Shown: positions 20,780-29,241 of the stretch, in pieces
Layout: every line of letters starts with the position of its first letter
How positions within the stretch are numbered: position 1 is the first letter of the stretch
Source of the DNA: Scytonema tolypothrichoides VB-61278
Lineage (GTDB): Bacteria; Cyanobacteriota; Cyanobacteriia; Cyanobacteriales; Nostocaceae
Direction of reading: 5' to 3'
DNA length: 64,000 nt
Assembly: GCF_000828085.3 (NCBI RefSeq)
Contig: NZ_JXCA02000030.1
Span: 368,166 to 432,165 of the forward strand
The notes under the pieces: generated by a model
The model's input: only the letters and a program-made list of their open reading frames with translations
The model's database searches: none
Told to the model about the DNA's origin: nothing
Program-made: the position numbers and the translations under genes

Positions 20780-21091
20780 AGGTCTATTTGTTTAGATACG
20801 TTTGTCTGTAGTATTTCACTTTTGGTATCTATTGTGTACTTAAAGAAGAAGTCAGAATTCAGAATTCAGAATTCAGCAATATGATTGGATGGGGATTTAG
20901 ACTCCAACCAATTGCAGGCACCCTGCTGTTGTCGTTATTTAAACCCAAGACGAGTTCACCCTTCGGGTATGACCTTCGGTCACGCTGCGCTAACGCAGTC
21001 GCCTAGGTCGGGAGACCCTCCTGCAGCGCTGTCTCACCAGTCGCGCAGAAGTTCATTCTGACTTCTGACGACTGACTCCTGAGTTCTTTTG
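20780..21091. repeat. Repeat-filled gap upstream of gcvT
   Basis: 20851-20877 is a run of AATTCAG heptamers. 20950-21045 is a composite GC-rich block with GCCTAGGTCGGGAGACCCTC (21002-21021), related to 10051-10070. No gene seen. Confidence 0.75.
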
Positions 21092-22102
21092 TTAAACCTG
21101 ATTTGATTGATCTTGCAACCAAGTCGCTAAATCTGCTTGACTTGAAAAATCCAATAGTGCTTCGGCAAGATTCTCCAGTTGTTCGATAGATAACTAACTG
21201 ATACGCTCTTGCAATTGCTGATCCATATTACCAATGCGGCGTCGAAGCTGACGCATAATTAACTCTAGAACTTCTTCGTGTTTGACTTGTTGTTTGACTT
21301 CCTCAAGGATTTCCTCACGGACTTCCTCATAAAATCTGGTTTTTTTGATATCAAAATCGCCTAATCCAAACATCCTCACCAACTCCTGACGACTGATGCT
21401 TTGGTAATTTGTATAGTACAATTGTTTCTATCAAATCTAGCACTTGCTGCACAAGCCCTGGATTAGTTAGCTCTGTGCGTGTCCTGGCAATCAAGTTTCT
21501 GGCTAATGCGGGAGTTTGTTTTTTATTTTCAACTACTAATTTAATGATACCAACTCCCAAAGATTGTTCAGCCCTATCCCCAAGCTCATTCAGATATAAT
21601 CGCGTTACAAGTTGACTTTCGAGTAAAACTTGATAAGGTTCGACTTTTGTTGGTTCGATGCTACGGCGAGGAAAGATGACCACTGCTCTCCAAGCCTTAA
21701 TTGGTGCGTAAAGTCGCAAATACAGAAATATTTCTGAAAATAAACGACCGTAAAATTCGGTATCTTTTTGAAACTGAACTTCAACAAAATAAATCGGGCG
21801 AGTACTAGTACTCGACCAACCCAAAATTGCCGGGTTAGGGTAAGTAGGGGGAGCAGGGGAAGTTGGGGAAGCAGGGGGAGAAAGAGATTTTTTTTGCTGC
21901 TGTTAACCCATCAAAGTTGCTTTGGCAGAGTACTAGCATCAGCAACGGGAAGGAAGACTCCATCAATACGAAATGCTGTTTGTTTTAATTCTACGGAAGC
22001 GAAATTGTAGGCATTTGCCTCATTAGATTGCAGGTTAATTAATTCAAAGAAAGCATTAGGAAAGGTTGTGAATAGGCGATAAAAAATGGAGTTGGTTTTC
22101 AT
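21092..22102 (-). pseudogene. DUF2887/Rpn-type nuclease-like gene, broken
   Basis: Three pieces of one gene are visible. 22102-21911 encodes the N-terminus (MKTNSIFYRLFTTFPNAFFE to FRIDGVFLPVADAS). 21824-21351 continues with IYFVEVQFQKDTEFYGRLF and AVVIFPRRSIEP. The frame then shifts near 21400 to a charged C-terminal part (SISRQELVRMFGLGDFDIKK). A TAG at 21194-21196 interrupts it before LSIEQLENLAEALLDF and the ancestral stop at 21092. The break at ~21830-21905 is filled by a purine-rich GGGGAGCAGGGG-type repeat. This family (PD-(D/E)XK-like, often annotated as Rpn or putative transposase) is common in cyanobacteria. Confidence 0.85.
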
Positions 22103-22270
22103 TTGGGTTTAAATAAGTATTCTTTGTACTCTATGCCGCCTCTTTTTAATACCAACTCAATTCGCGCTTAGCAACGGTGCGGAGTGCTTTTTGTGAGGCG
22201 ATCGCAACGCTTGAGCATAGCGGCAGATAGCGCACAAGTGACTGTGATACACGCGTTGCATTCATAGGTC

Positions 22271-22356
22271 TCACCTCACCCCGCCCTATGCCTAACGGCA
22301 CGCTACGCTATCGGGCACCCCTCTCCGCGATTTCGGAGAGGGGATGGGGGTGAGGT
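22271..22356. repeat. Interspersed palindromic repeat (CTCACCCC...GGGGTGAG)
   Basis: CCTCACCCCGCCCT ... ACCCCTCTCCGCGATTTCGGAG ... GGGGTGAGGT form: an imperfect long palindrome with an inner CTCCGCGATTTCGGAG stem. A shorter inverted relative is at 33496-33547. It lies in the gap before the PEP-CTERM array. Confidence 0.75.
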
Positions 22357-22379
22357 AAAGACAATATGAAGATAGTATA

Positions 22380-22580
22380 TCTTTTTCATGAAAAATTGAC
22401 ATAACATCTAGCACAAATACTGTTGACTATGCTTTAATTTGGCTCAGGAAATTCTTTCCGAAAGATGTTATTAACTTAGAGTTTCCATTCCACAGGGTTA
22501 GTTTTAAAGAATGCGGGTGCAGCCTTTAACAACTATCTCATTAATTGCACACATCGCAAAGCAATTTGAGAGGTTATTGA
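22380..22580 (+). promoter_or_regulatory. Conserved leader of PEP-CTERM copy 1
   Basis: About 200 bases here align by eye with 25205-25408 and, more loosely, 26500-26695 upstream of copies 2 and 3. Shared blocks include CTGTTGACTATG, AGATGTTATT, AGAATGCGGGTGCAG and the GAGAGGT ribosome-binding site. TTGACA/TTGACT could be -35 elements, but no matching -10 stands out. Confidence 0.55.
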
Positions 22581-23360
22581 ATGATGATTAATAGATTGGC
22601 AAAAATTACATCAGCGGCTACTGTATTAGCTATGGCAGTTTCTTTAGCCCCACAATCTGCTCTGGCTGGCATAGGCAAATTCTCTGGTCCTGTAAATGAT
22701 AACACTGAAGATATACTGCAATTTGATATTGAAACCTCTGTTCCTAACAGCGATCTTGACACCTCTGTTCCTAACAGTGCAAGAATATTTTATGGAGCAA
22801 TTCAAAACCCAGTCTTAATTGATAAACCTCCCTTTCAACTTGGTGACTCCACCGAAACTTCTAGAGAGTATAAATTTAATCCAGGAGATTTGAAAGTTTC
22901 TTTAGCAGAGATTTCAGATTCATTGCGGGATGTACTCAATCAAAGCAGAGACGATCAAGGCCCCAGTAGCTTCGAGAATCAATATGGCAATACTGTAGTC
23001 AAATATGAATCTAGGTTAGAAGATAACTCAAATCCAAAAAACTTCATTGACTTTGCATTTTATGCTCCCAACACTAGGGAATTCACTAATCTAAATTCTC
23101 TATCTGTTTTCAATGCATCAAATTTAACTCAATTTTTGAACTCTGAAGGGCAAGTTAGATTTCCAAAATACCTTAGCCCTTTGAATGATGAGTCTAATCG
23201 TCAACTTAATCCTCTACCTAATACTACTCTTTTGGACTTGACTCCTGCTCCTGATGATGTAACCAAGGTTCCAGAGCCTGCTGGTATAGCAAGTTTACTG
23301 GGTTTTGGAATTGTGAGTACAGCATTATTGCGCAAACGTAATAAATGCTTGAAGGCATGA
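22581..23360 (+). CDS. PEP-CTERM secreted protein, paralogue 1
   Basis: 259 residues. A Sec signal peptide (about 1-30, ending SLAPQSALA before GIGK) is followed by a ~200-residue domain of unknown function with the shared stretch KYESRLEDNSNPKNFIDFAF and NSLSVFNASNLTQFLN. The C-terminal sorting tag is VPEPAGIASLLGFGIV, a hydrophobic helix and RKRNK. PEP-CTERM proteins are processed by an exosortase and usually go to the cell surface or extracellular matrix (family knowledge). Residues ~53-66 contain a small internal repeat (TSVPNS twice). The start is one of two adjacent ATGs (22581/22584) after GAGAGG. First of three intact tandem copies; the next is separated by an inserted IS. Confidence 0.88.
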   Translation: MMINRLAKITSAATVLAMAVSLAPQSALAGIGKFSGPVNDNTEDILQFDIETSVPNSDLDTSVPNSARIFYGAIQNPVLIDKPPFQLGDSTETSREYKFNPGDLKVSLAEISDSLRDVLNQSRDDQGPSSFENQYGNTVVKYESRLEDNSNPKNFIDFAFYAPNTREFTNLNSLSVFNASNLTQFLNSEGQVRFPKYLSPLNDESNRQLNPLPNTTLLDLTPAPDDVTKVPEPAGIASLLGFGIVSTALLRKRNKCLKA

Positions 23361-23417
23361 TGTAATAACAATTTGAAAAAAGAATGCGACACATCGGTTA
23401 AACCCCTCCCTACCCTC

Positions 23418-24772
23418 CTTTCAAGGGTAGGTATTTAACAAAGGAGTCTTTTAGCAGGTAAAATACTTATCTGACTATCGTCAGCAGAAATATCCAAGGT
23501 AGCAGCAAAGCAGAATCTAAGGGTGCAGGAGGGGGAATGCAAGTAGGGAAAAGTGAGGAATTAAGAGAATGGACTAGAAAAGTGATTGAAAAAATCCCAA
23601 ATCTCACAAAGCCTCAAGCAGTAGTACTTGCAATGTGGACTTTTGGGATAGTAATGACCCAATCAAGCGGATTAACAACGGTTTCAGTTTTTTTAGCAGA
23701 ACTACTGGATAAAAAGGAAAATACCATACGTCAGCAACTGCGGGAATGGTATCGAGACGCTGAAGATAAAACAAAAACTGGTCGAATTTCATTGGATGTG
23801 ACATCTTGTTTTAGTCCACTACTATCCTGGATTCTAAGTCTGTGGCCCGGAGGTGAAAAACGGCTAGCATTGGCGGCAGATGCTTCGACTCTAAGCGATC
23901 GCTTTACAGTATTAGCGATTAGCATTGTTTACCGTGGCTGTGGAATTCCGATTGCCTGGAAAATAGTTGAAGCAACCAAACCAGGAAGTTGGAAGCCTCA
24001 CTGGGAAGAATTATTTCGTCATATAAACAACACCGTACCATCAGATTGGTTTGTAATTGTCACCACGGACAGAGGGCTTTATGGTCAGTGGTTATACCAA
24101 CAAATCAAGAACATTGGTTGGCATCCTTTTATGCGGATTAACCTTCAAGGACAGTTTCAAATTAAGGGTCAGGATTTTTGGCTACCTCTAAATAGTCTTG
24201 TCCCAGAAACTGGTCAGTCATTCGAGGCATTGGTAACTTGTTTTAAAAGTAACCCCATTGAGTGTACCTTGTTAGCTCGTCATGATCAGGGTTATGCCGA
24301 ACCTTGGTTGATTCTCACCGATTTGCAGCCTGAAGTTGCGGATGCTTGCTGGTATTCGATGCGTTCTTGGATTGAGTGTCTATTTAAAGACGGTAAACGA
24401 GGTGGTTTTGCTTGGCATCAAACTAAAATGACTGACCCCAAACGTGCTGAAAGACATTGGTTAGCGCTGGCGATCGCTACTTTATGGCAAGTCAGTGTTG
24501 GTGGTTCTGTTGATGCCAATATGCCCATTAGCGGTTTAGATGAATTACCACAAACTCATATTGCGCGACGTAATTTTAAAAATAGTCTCCCCCATCGATG
24601 GCTTAGTTGCTTTAGACGTGGATTTTTGATTATTAAGGCTACCGTTCTCAATCGCCTTCCACTACCTCAAGGTAGTTTTTTCCCTGAACCTTGGCCCACC
24701 TTCACTCCACAACTCCATGTCTCTCAAATCACTCTCTCTACTGCCTGATTCTTAAATACCTACCCTTGAAAG
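23418..24772 (+). mobile_element. Complete IS4-like insertion sequence, 1355 bp
   Basis: Perfect 21-bp terminal inverted repeats (23418-23438 and 24752-24772, core TTTCAAGGGTAGGTATTTAA) are flanked immediately by an 11-bp direct repeat, TCCCTACCCTC, at 23407-23417 and 24773-24783. One intact transposase gene lies inside. The perfect ends and target duplication argue for recent insertion. The target is itself a repeat (CCCCTCCCTACCCTCCCC...). Confidence 0.92.
23537..24748 (+). CDS. IS4-like DDE transposase
   Basis: 403 residues, apparently intact. Acidic catalytic candidates are LAADASTLSDRF (first Asp), VIVTTDRGLYGQWL (second Asp) and SWIECLFKDGKRGGF (Glu with downstream Lys/Arg, the IS4 C-terminal signature form). 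An N-terminal helical region (TRKVIEKIPNLTKPQAVVLA) is probably DNA-binding. It fills the IS from 119 bases inside the left end to just before the right inverted repeat. The family within IS4-like groups was not resolved by eye. Confidence 0.88.
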   Translation: MQVGKSEELREWTRKVIEKIPNLTKPQAVVLAMWTFGIVMTQSSGLTTVSVFLAELLDKKENTIRQQLREWYRDAEDKTKTGRISLDVTSCFSPLLSWILSLWPGGEKRLALAADASTLSDRFTVLAISIVYRGCGIPIAWKIVEATKPGSWKPHWEELFRHINNTVPSDWFVIVTTDRGLYGQWLYQQIKNIGWHPFMRINLQGQFQIKGQDFWLPLNSLVPETGQSFEALVTCFKSNPIECTLLARHDQGYAEPWLILTDLQPEVADACWYSMRSWIECLFKDGKRGGFAWHQTKMTDPKRAERHWLALAIATLWQVSVGGSVDANMPISGLDELPQTHIARRNFKNSLPHRWLSCFRRGFLIIKATVLNRLPLPQGSFFPEPWPTFTPQLHVSQITLSTA

Positions 24773-24892
24773 TCCCTACCCTCCCCAAGGCATCGGGGAG
24801 GGGCGGTTTTGGCAACAGACAAAACCGGGGTGGGGTTTACCCTGAGCGGAGCCGAAGGGTTCTTCAGGAATGATAAGTAATCAAGCGAACCT

Positions 24893-25110
24893 GATATAAC
24901 CTAATGACAAGGTTGTCAGCTTAAGTTGACAAGAATATAGTACGAGAAGCCGACAAGCTTTTTTGTCTCCAGACTAGAGTAGAGGCTGCACGTTTGCGGG
25001 GGCTATTTCTAAAGCCAAAATATCCCAGCTTTTCTTTAGCGCGAATGTAAAGCAGCAGCAGTTCGCGATACAAACAGGAGCCTAAAACACCAGGAAAAGC
25101 AACAAACTAA
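24893..25110. repeat. Spacer duplication unit A
   Basis: Nearly identical to 26147-26380: it includes a palindrome TTGTCAGCTTAAGTTGACAA (24910-24929), then CCAGACTAGAGTAGAGGC and AAAATATCCCA. This shows the duplicated unit comprises spacer, leader and gene. 24784-24892 between IS and spacer holds a GGGGAGGGG-type repeat and a CTGAGCGGAGCCGAAGGG repeat. Confidence 0.85.
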
Positions 25111-25408
25111 ACACAAATACTCATACAAAACTTGATTGATTCAACAATACCTTGCAAATTTACGTTCATGTGAACATTGTAGTGAAGTTCCTGTGAATTT
25201 AGTATATTTGTTTCATGAATATTTGACATCAAGTCTAGCAGAAATTCTGTTGACTATGGTTTAATTTGGTACCGGAAATTTTCTGCGATAGATGTTATTG
25301 ACTCGAGTTTCGATTCCACGAGATTAGTTTTAAAGAATGCGGGTGCAGACTTTAACAACTTCGTGATTAATTGCAAACATTAGAAACAGCTTGAGAGGTT
25401 TTTGAATA

Positions 25409-26146
25409 ATGATTAACAAATTAGCAAAAAGGATATCAGCCGCTGGTGTATTCGCTATGGCGGCAGTTTCTTTAGCGCCGCAATCTGCTTTAGCTGGCAT
25501 AGGTAAAGCCTCTGGTGGATCAATTACTGGGCTATATTCACTTTCATTTGATATTGACACCTCTAGTCCATACATATCGGATGGTCCTAATCAAGGAAGA
25601 TTCACACAAGCAATTCCAAAGGCAAGCCTTCCAATTGGCCCTCTATTTCCAACTCTTCCTGCAATTATTAATTTTAATCCAGCAGATCTGAAAATTTCTT
25701 TAATAGATTTAACACCACAAAACTTGGAAAGTGTCAACATTATAAACAGTAGCTTCAAGCAGGCATTCTTAACTGCTGACAGTAAAGCAGTTAAGTATGA
25801 AGCGAGATTAGAAGATAACTCAAATCCAAAAAACTTCGTTGACTTTGCATTTTTTGCTCCCTACACTGGTCCATTCACGAATCTAAACTCTCTATCTGTT
25901 TTCAATGCATCAAATTTAACTCCATTTTTGAATTCTCAAGGTCAAGTTACATTTCCAAAAAGGTTTAATCAGTTGAATGTAGCAGATAATACAAACTCTA
26001 TTGATCGTACGGAATTGTTTTCCTTGACTCCTGCTCCTGATGATGTCACTAAGGTTCCAGAGCCAGTTGCAACAGCAGGTTTACTAGGTTTTGGAATTGT
26101 GAGTACAGCATTATTGCGTAAACGTAATAAACGCTTGAAGGCATGA
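25409..26146 (+). CDS. PEP-CTERM secreted protein, paralogue 2
   Basis: 245 residues. Signal peptide MINKLAKRISAAGVFAMAAV...SALA, then GIGKASGGS. The shared KYEARLEDNSNPKNFVDFAF and NSLSVFNASNLTPFLN are present, with PEP-CTERM tag VPEPVATAGLLGFGIV and RKRNKRLKA. Closest to paralogue 3 in the N-terminal half (IDTSSPYIxDGxNQG...FTQAIPKAS, then INFNPADLKISLIDLTPQ) and to paralogue 1 in the middle, suggesting exchange between copies. Start ATG 25409 follows GAGAGG. Confidence 0.88.
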   Translation: MINKLAKRISAAGVFAMAAVSLAPQSALAGIGKASGGSITGLYSLSFDIDTSSPYISDGPNQGRFTQAIPKASLPIGPLFPTLPAIINFNPADLKISLIDLTPQNLESVNIINSSFKQAFLTADSKAVKYEARLEDNSNPKNFVDFAFFAPYTGPFTNLNSLSVFNASNLTPFLNSQGQVTFPKRFNQLNVADNTNSIDRTELFSLTPAPDDVTKVPEPVATAGLLGFGIVSTALLRKRNKRLKA

Positions 26147-26380
26147 TCTAACCTAATGACAAGGTTGTCAGCTTAAGTTGACAAGAATATAGTACGAGAA
26201 GCCGACAAGCTCCTTGATCTCCAGACTAGAGTAGAGGCAGCACGTTTGCAAGGGCTATTTCTAAAGCCAAAATATCCCACCTTTTCTTTACCGCGAATGT
26301 AAAGCAGCTGCAGTTCGCGATACGCGGAACGCCTCTACTTTCTCGATACAAACAGGAGCCTACAAACACCAGGGAAAGCG
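26147..26380. repeat. Spacer duplication unit B
   Basis: Second copy of the spacer at 24893-25110, with the same TTGTCA...TGACAA palindrome. It carries an extra ~26 bases (GCGGAACGCCTCTACTTTCT) caused by repetition of the CGATAC segment around 26318-26346. Confidence 0.85.
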
Positions 26381-26695
26381 GCACACTAAGCACAAATACT
26401 CAGAAAAAACTTGATTTGTTCAACAATATCTATCTTGCCAATTTACGAAAGGTAGACACAATTGTGAAGGTTTTATGAATTGAATATGTTTTTTATTTAA
26501 AAAATAACACAAACTATAGTATAAACACTGTTGACTGTGCTTGAATCAGAGCAATAAATCTTCTGCATAGATGTTACTAACCCAAATTTTTCATGTCACA
26601 AGATTGGTTTTGAGAAACAGAAAACGTTAGTGCAGACTTTCACAACTTGGTTATTAGTTGCAAAGTTTTGAAATAATTTGAGAGGTTTTTTAATA

Positions 26696-27427
26696 ATGAT
26701 TAACAAATTAGCAAAAGTTATATCAGCAGCTACTGTATTGGCTATGGCAGTTTCTTTGGCTCCACAATCTGCTCTAGCTGGCATAGGTAAAGCTTCTGGT
26801 CCATCAGTTAATGCGTCAGATACACTTTTATTTGAAATTGACACCTCCAGTCCATATATACCGGATGGTGCTAATCAAGGAACATTCACACAAGCAATTC
26901 CAAAGGCAAGCTTTCAAAATCGTTTAGATTCAACTCTTCCTGCAATTATTGATTTTAATCCAGGAGATCTGAAAACTTCTTTAATAGATTTAACACCACA
27001 ATTATTGCAAACTCTCAACACTATAGACAGTAGCTTTAAGGGTAAATTTGACAGTAAAGCAGTTAAGTATTCAGCGAGGTTAGAAGATGACAAAACAAAT
27101 TACATTAAATTTGAATTTTATGCTCCCTTCACTGCTCCATTCACTAATCAAAACTCTCTATCTGTTTTCAATGCATCAAATTTAACTACATTTTTGAATC
27201 CGGACGGTCAAGTTAAATTTCCTAAAGGTCTTAGTGATTTGAATGAATCAAGTTTTGGTATTGTAGTTGATGGTGTGTTTTCCTTGACTCCTGCTCCTGA
27301 TGATGTCACTAAGGTTCCAGAGCCAGTTGCAACAGCAGGTTTACTAGGTTTTGGAATTGTGAGTACAGCTTTATTGCGCAAACGTAATAAATGCCTGAAG
27401 GCAACTGTATCTCACAGTAATAGATGA
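26696..27427 (+). CDS. PEP-CTERM secreted protein, paralogue 3
   Basis: 243 residues from the ATG at 26696, which follows GAGAGG; a TTG at 26678 is inside that site and is not credible. Signal peptide to SALA, then GIGKASGPS. Middle part KYSARLEDDKTNYIKFEFYA and NSLSVFNASNLTTFLN; tag VPEPVATAGLLGFGIV with RKRNK, then a longer tail (CLKATVSHSNR) than the other copies. The 286-base gap after it (27428-27713) has CAAAAACTCTAATTAGCTAC, which recurs after the decayed fourth copy at 29069-29088. Confidence 0.88.
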   Translation: MINKLAKVISAATVLAMAVSLAPQSALAGIGKASGPSVNASDTLLFEIDTSSPYIPDGANQGTFTQAIPKASFQNRLDSTLPAIIDFNPGDLKTSLIDLTPQLLQTLNTIDSSFKGKFDSKAVKYSARLEDDKTNYIKFEFYAPFTAPFTNQNSLSVFNASNLTTFLNPDGQVKFPKGLSDLNESSFGIVVDGVFSLTPAPDDVTKVPEPVATAGLLGFGIVSTALLRKRNKCLKATVSHSNR

Positions 27428-27713
27428 GAGTGAAGGTTTGCAAAAACTCTAATTAGCTACTTTCGTATCAGGGCTATTTAATTCTAAACATAACTACCCG
27501 GAAATAAGTTTTCATAGGGAGTAGCCGAAGTTCATTCAAACTGAGATATTGCACCATTCTCAATAATCGGAAGGCAGAGCCTCGTTGTTGATACTGGTGC
27601 AAGATGTGAATTCAAACTGACAACTTACACTATTCTCAAGAACGCAACCTCACCTGCTGTGGAAATGAATTTCCGGGCTAATAGCTCAAGTTCACTCAAG
27701 TAGAAAATACTTG

Positions 27714-28508
27714 CTATCGGACTCCTATTTTATTTTTGAAAAAACGACCTACTTCTGAGCGCCTCAGTAGTGATAAAGTACTTAAAGACCCTAGGGCTAA
27801 CAAAGTAACTATGGCAGTTGCTGCGGATTTTTGTTGTGAGGTAGCTTGCAGAGAAAAGCTAAACACACCACCGTTAAGAACTGCCGTGTTTCCATCATCA
27901 GAGACTATAACATCACGACTGGGGAATAATCCCGGTATTCGATCTTTCAATTGATCTAAACCTGATAAATCATTAATTAACTTAGAATCTTTGGACTGAA
28001 CGAAAAAAACCAATGCAGGTTCATAAGTATTACCAAATGTAATATCATATCTCACTATATCGTTAGTCTCAACATTAAAATTAGGTGGTGACTTTATAGA
28101 TAGTAAGCTCTGAAGCCCTGCCAACTTAACCTGCTTCTTCTCAGAACCAATATAGAGATCTAAGACATTACCAGATGTAGATTCTTTACGAAGTTTGGTT
28201 ACTTTCACATTTCCAGGAGGGCAGACTGAATTACCGCAAATGAAAGAATTTGTAAAACCTCCCTCAATATTGAAGTTTTTAATAGCTCCAGGAAAATATC
28301 CCACACAATTACTTGGATTTTGATCGGCAAGGGAAGTATTTATATCAAAACTCAAACGGCTGGTGTTAGTCGAACTTCCAGAAGCCTTTCCAATACCACC
28401 TTGAGCAGATTCTGGAAGTAAACAAGCTGCAATTCCAATAGCCGCTGCTATCACTGCCACCTTTTTGTAATTGATTAAATTCATCCAAGAATTCAATGTT
28501 TTTTGCAT
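27714..28508 (-). CDS. Secreted/anchored relative of the PEP-CTERM paralogues lacking the PEP motif
   Basis: 264 residues. The N-terminus (signal-like VAVIAAAIGIAACLLPESAQ, then GIGKASGSS) matches the signal/GIGKASG junction of the neighbours. It shares LSFDINTS with their xFDIDTS segment, but the rest has diverged (four Cys, in NPSNC, SFICGNSVC). The C-terminus has a hydrophobic helix (ATAIVTLLALGSLSTLSLL) followed by RRSEVGRFFKNK but no VPEP, so exosortase processing is doubtful. The ATG at 28508 has AGGAG seven bases upstream; an internal Met at 28484 is an alternative. It runs opposite to the other copies and its first codons lie in the decayed copy. Function unknown. Confidence 0.75.
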   Translation of the reverse strand: MQKTLNSWMNLINYKKVAVIAAAIGIAACLLPESAQGGIGKASGSSTNTSRLSFDINTSLADQNPSNCVGYFPGAIKNFNIEGGFTNSFICGNSVCPPGNVKVTKLRKESTSGNVLDLYIGSEKKQVKLAGLQSLLSIKSPPNFNVETNDIVRYDITFGNTYEPALVFFVQSKDSKLINDLSGLDQLKDRIPGLFPSRDVIVSDDGNTAVLNGGVFSFSLQATSQQKSAATAIVTLLALGSLSTLSLLRRSEVGRFFKNKIGVR

Positions 28509-29027
28509 TTTATGCTCCTGTTCGTAGTTTCTTTACAAATCTAAATTGTCTATCTATTTTCAATTCATCAAACTTCAGTCAATTTTTGACTAGTTGGTTG
28601 GATGCTAATGGAAATTGTCAAGTTGTTTTTCCAGTCTAATTTGATGATTAGTAGATCGGTACAAATAAAGTTAACCCTTCGGCTTCGCTCAGGGTTAAAG
28701 CTGAGCGGAGTCGAAGCTTTAACTCGTTAAGGCAGTCATTAGGAGGCAGTGCGGTGGTGAGGCAGTCCGGTCTTGGGGGTTTCCCCCATGAGGAACTGCC
28801 GAAAGGGTCTCCCGGCATAAAGCATCTGCCGTTCATTAGTTACGGGTTTGAGACGTTTTGACATTTCTTAAGATAGTTCTGTTTATTTCTATCTATCTAC
28901 TTTTCTATTTTCTTGTTGAACCTGATTCTTCAAAAAATGTGTTCTACCTTACTCTTGCTCGTGATCATATCAAGGTTCCAAAACCTAATACAATATTATT
29001 GCGGAAACGTAATAAAAAACGTTTATA
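28503..29027 (+). pseudogene. Decayed fourth PEP-CTERM copy split by a MITE
   Basis: 28505-28649 aligns by eye with 23051-23190 of paralogue 1 (TTTGCATTTTATGCTCC, AATCTAAATT, TCTATCT, TTTTCAAT, CATCAAA, TCAATTTTTGA). After an inserted element, 28902-29027 reads YLTLARDHIKVPKPNTILLR, matching FSLTPAPDDVTKVPEP...LLRKRNK with the hydrophobic helix deleted, ending at TAG 29025-29027. The 5' half of the gene is missing; its place is taken by the opposite-strand gene. Confidence 0.8.
28650..28901. mobile_element. MITE-like element with AGTAGAT-N6-AAATAAA ends
   Basis: 252 bases bounded by AGTAGATCGGTACAAATAAA on the left and, inverted, by AGTAGATAGATAGAAATAAA on the right. It interrupts the decayed PEP-CTERM copy exactly. 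Both ends recur in inverted orientation at 33170-33294. The inside contains further repeats (CTTCGGCTTCGCTCAGGG, and a GTTTCCCCC block). No coding capacity. Confidence 0.7.
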
Positions 29028-29241
29028 GACAAGTCTATCTAATGGTAAGATGCTCAGTGATAGTGTCCAAAAACTCTAATTAGCTACTTCTGTTTTCAAA
29101 GTAAAAAAATATACTGTTAATAGTCTAATTTAGACTCGTTAACTTCTGGATAGTGGAATAAAAGTGAGGAAATCCTTCATGTGTGACTGTCCTCCCCAAC
29201 CTACCTCCTTGTACAAATTCTTTATCACAAACGCATCTATT

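Noticed and set aside
20780..20860. Glycine riboswitch upstream of gcvT
   Set aside because: No tandem aptamer architecture or conserved GG..GGA core could be recognised in the leader.
22380..22580. Sigma-54 type promoter for PEP-CTERM genes
   Set aside because: TTGGCTC/TTGGTAC was considered, but the GG-N10-GC spacing fails and cyanobacteria lack RpoN.
28648..28836. 62-codon frame over 28648-28836
   Set aside because: Lies wholly inside the MITE at 28650-28901.
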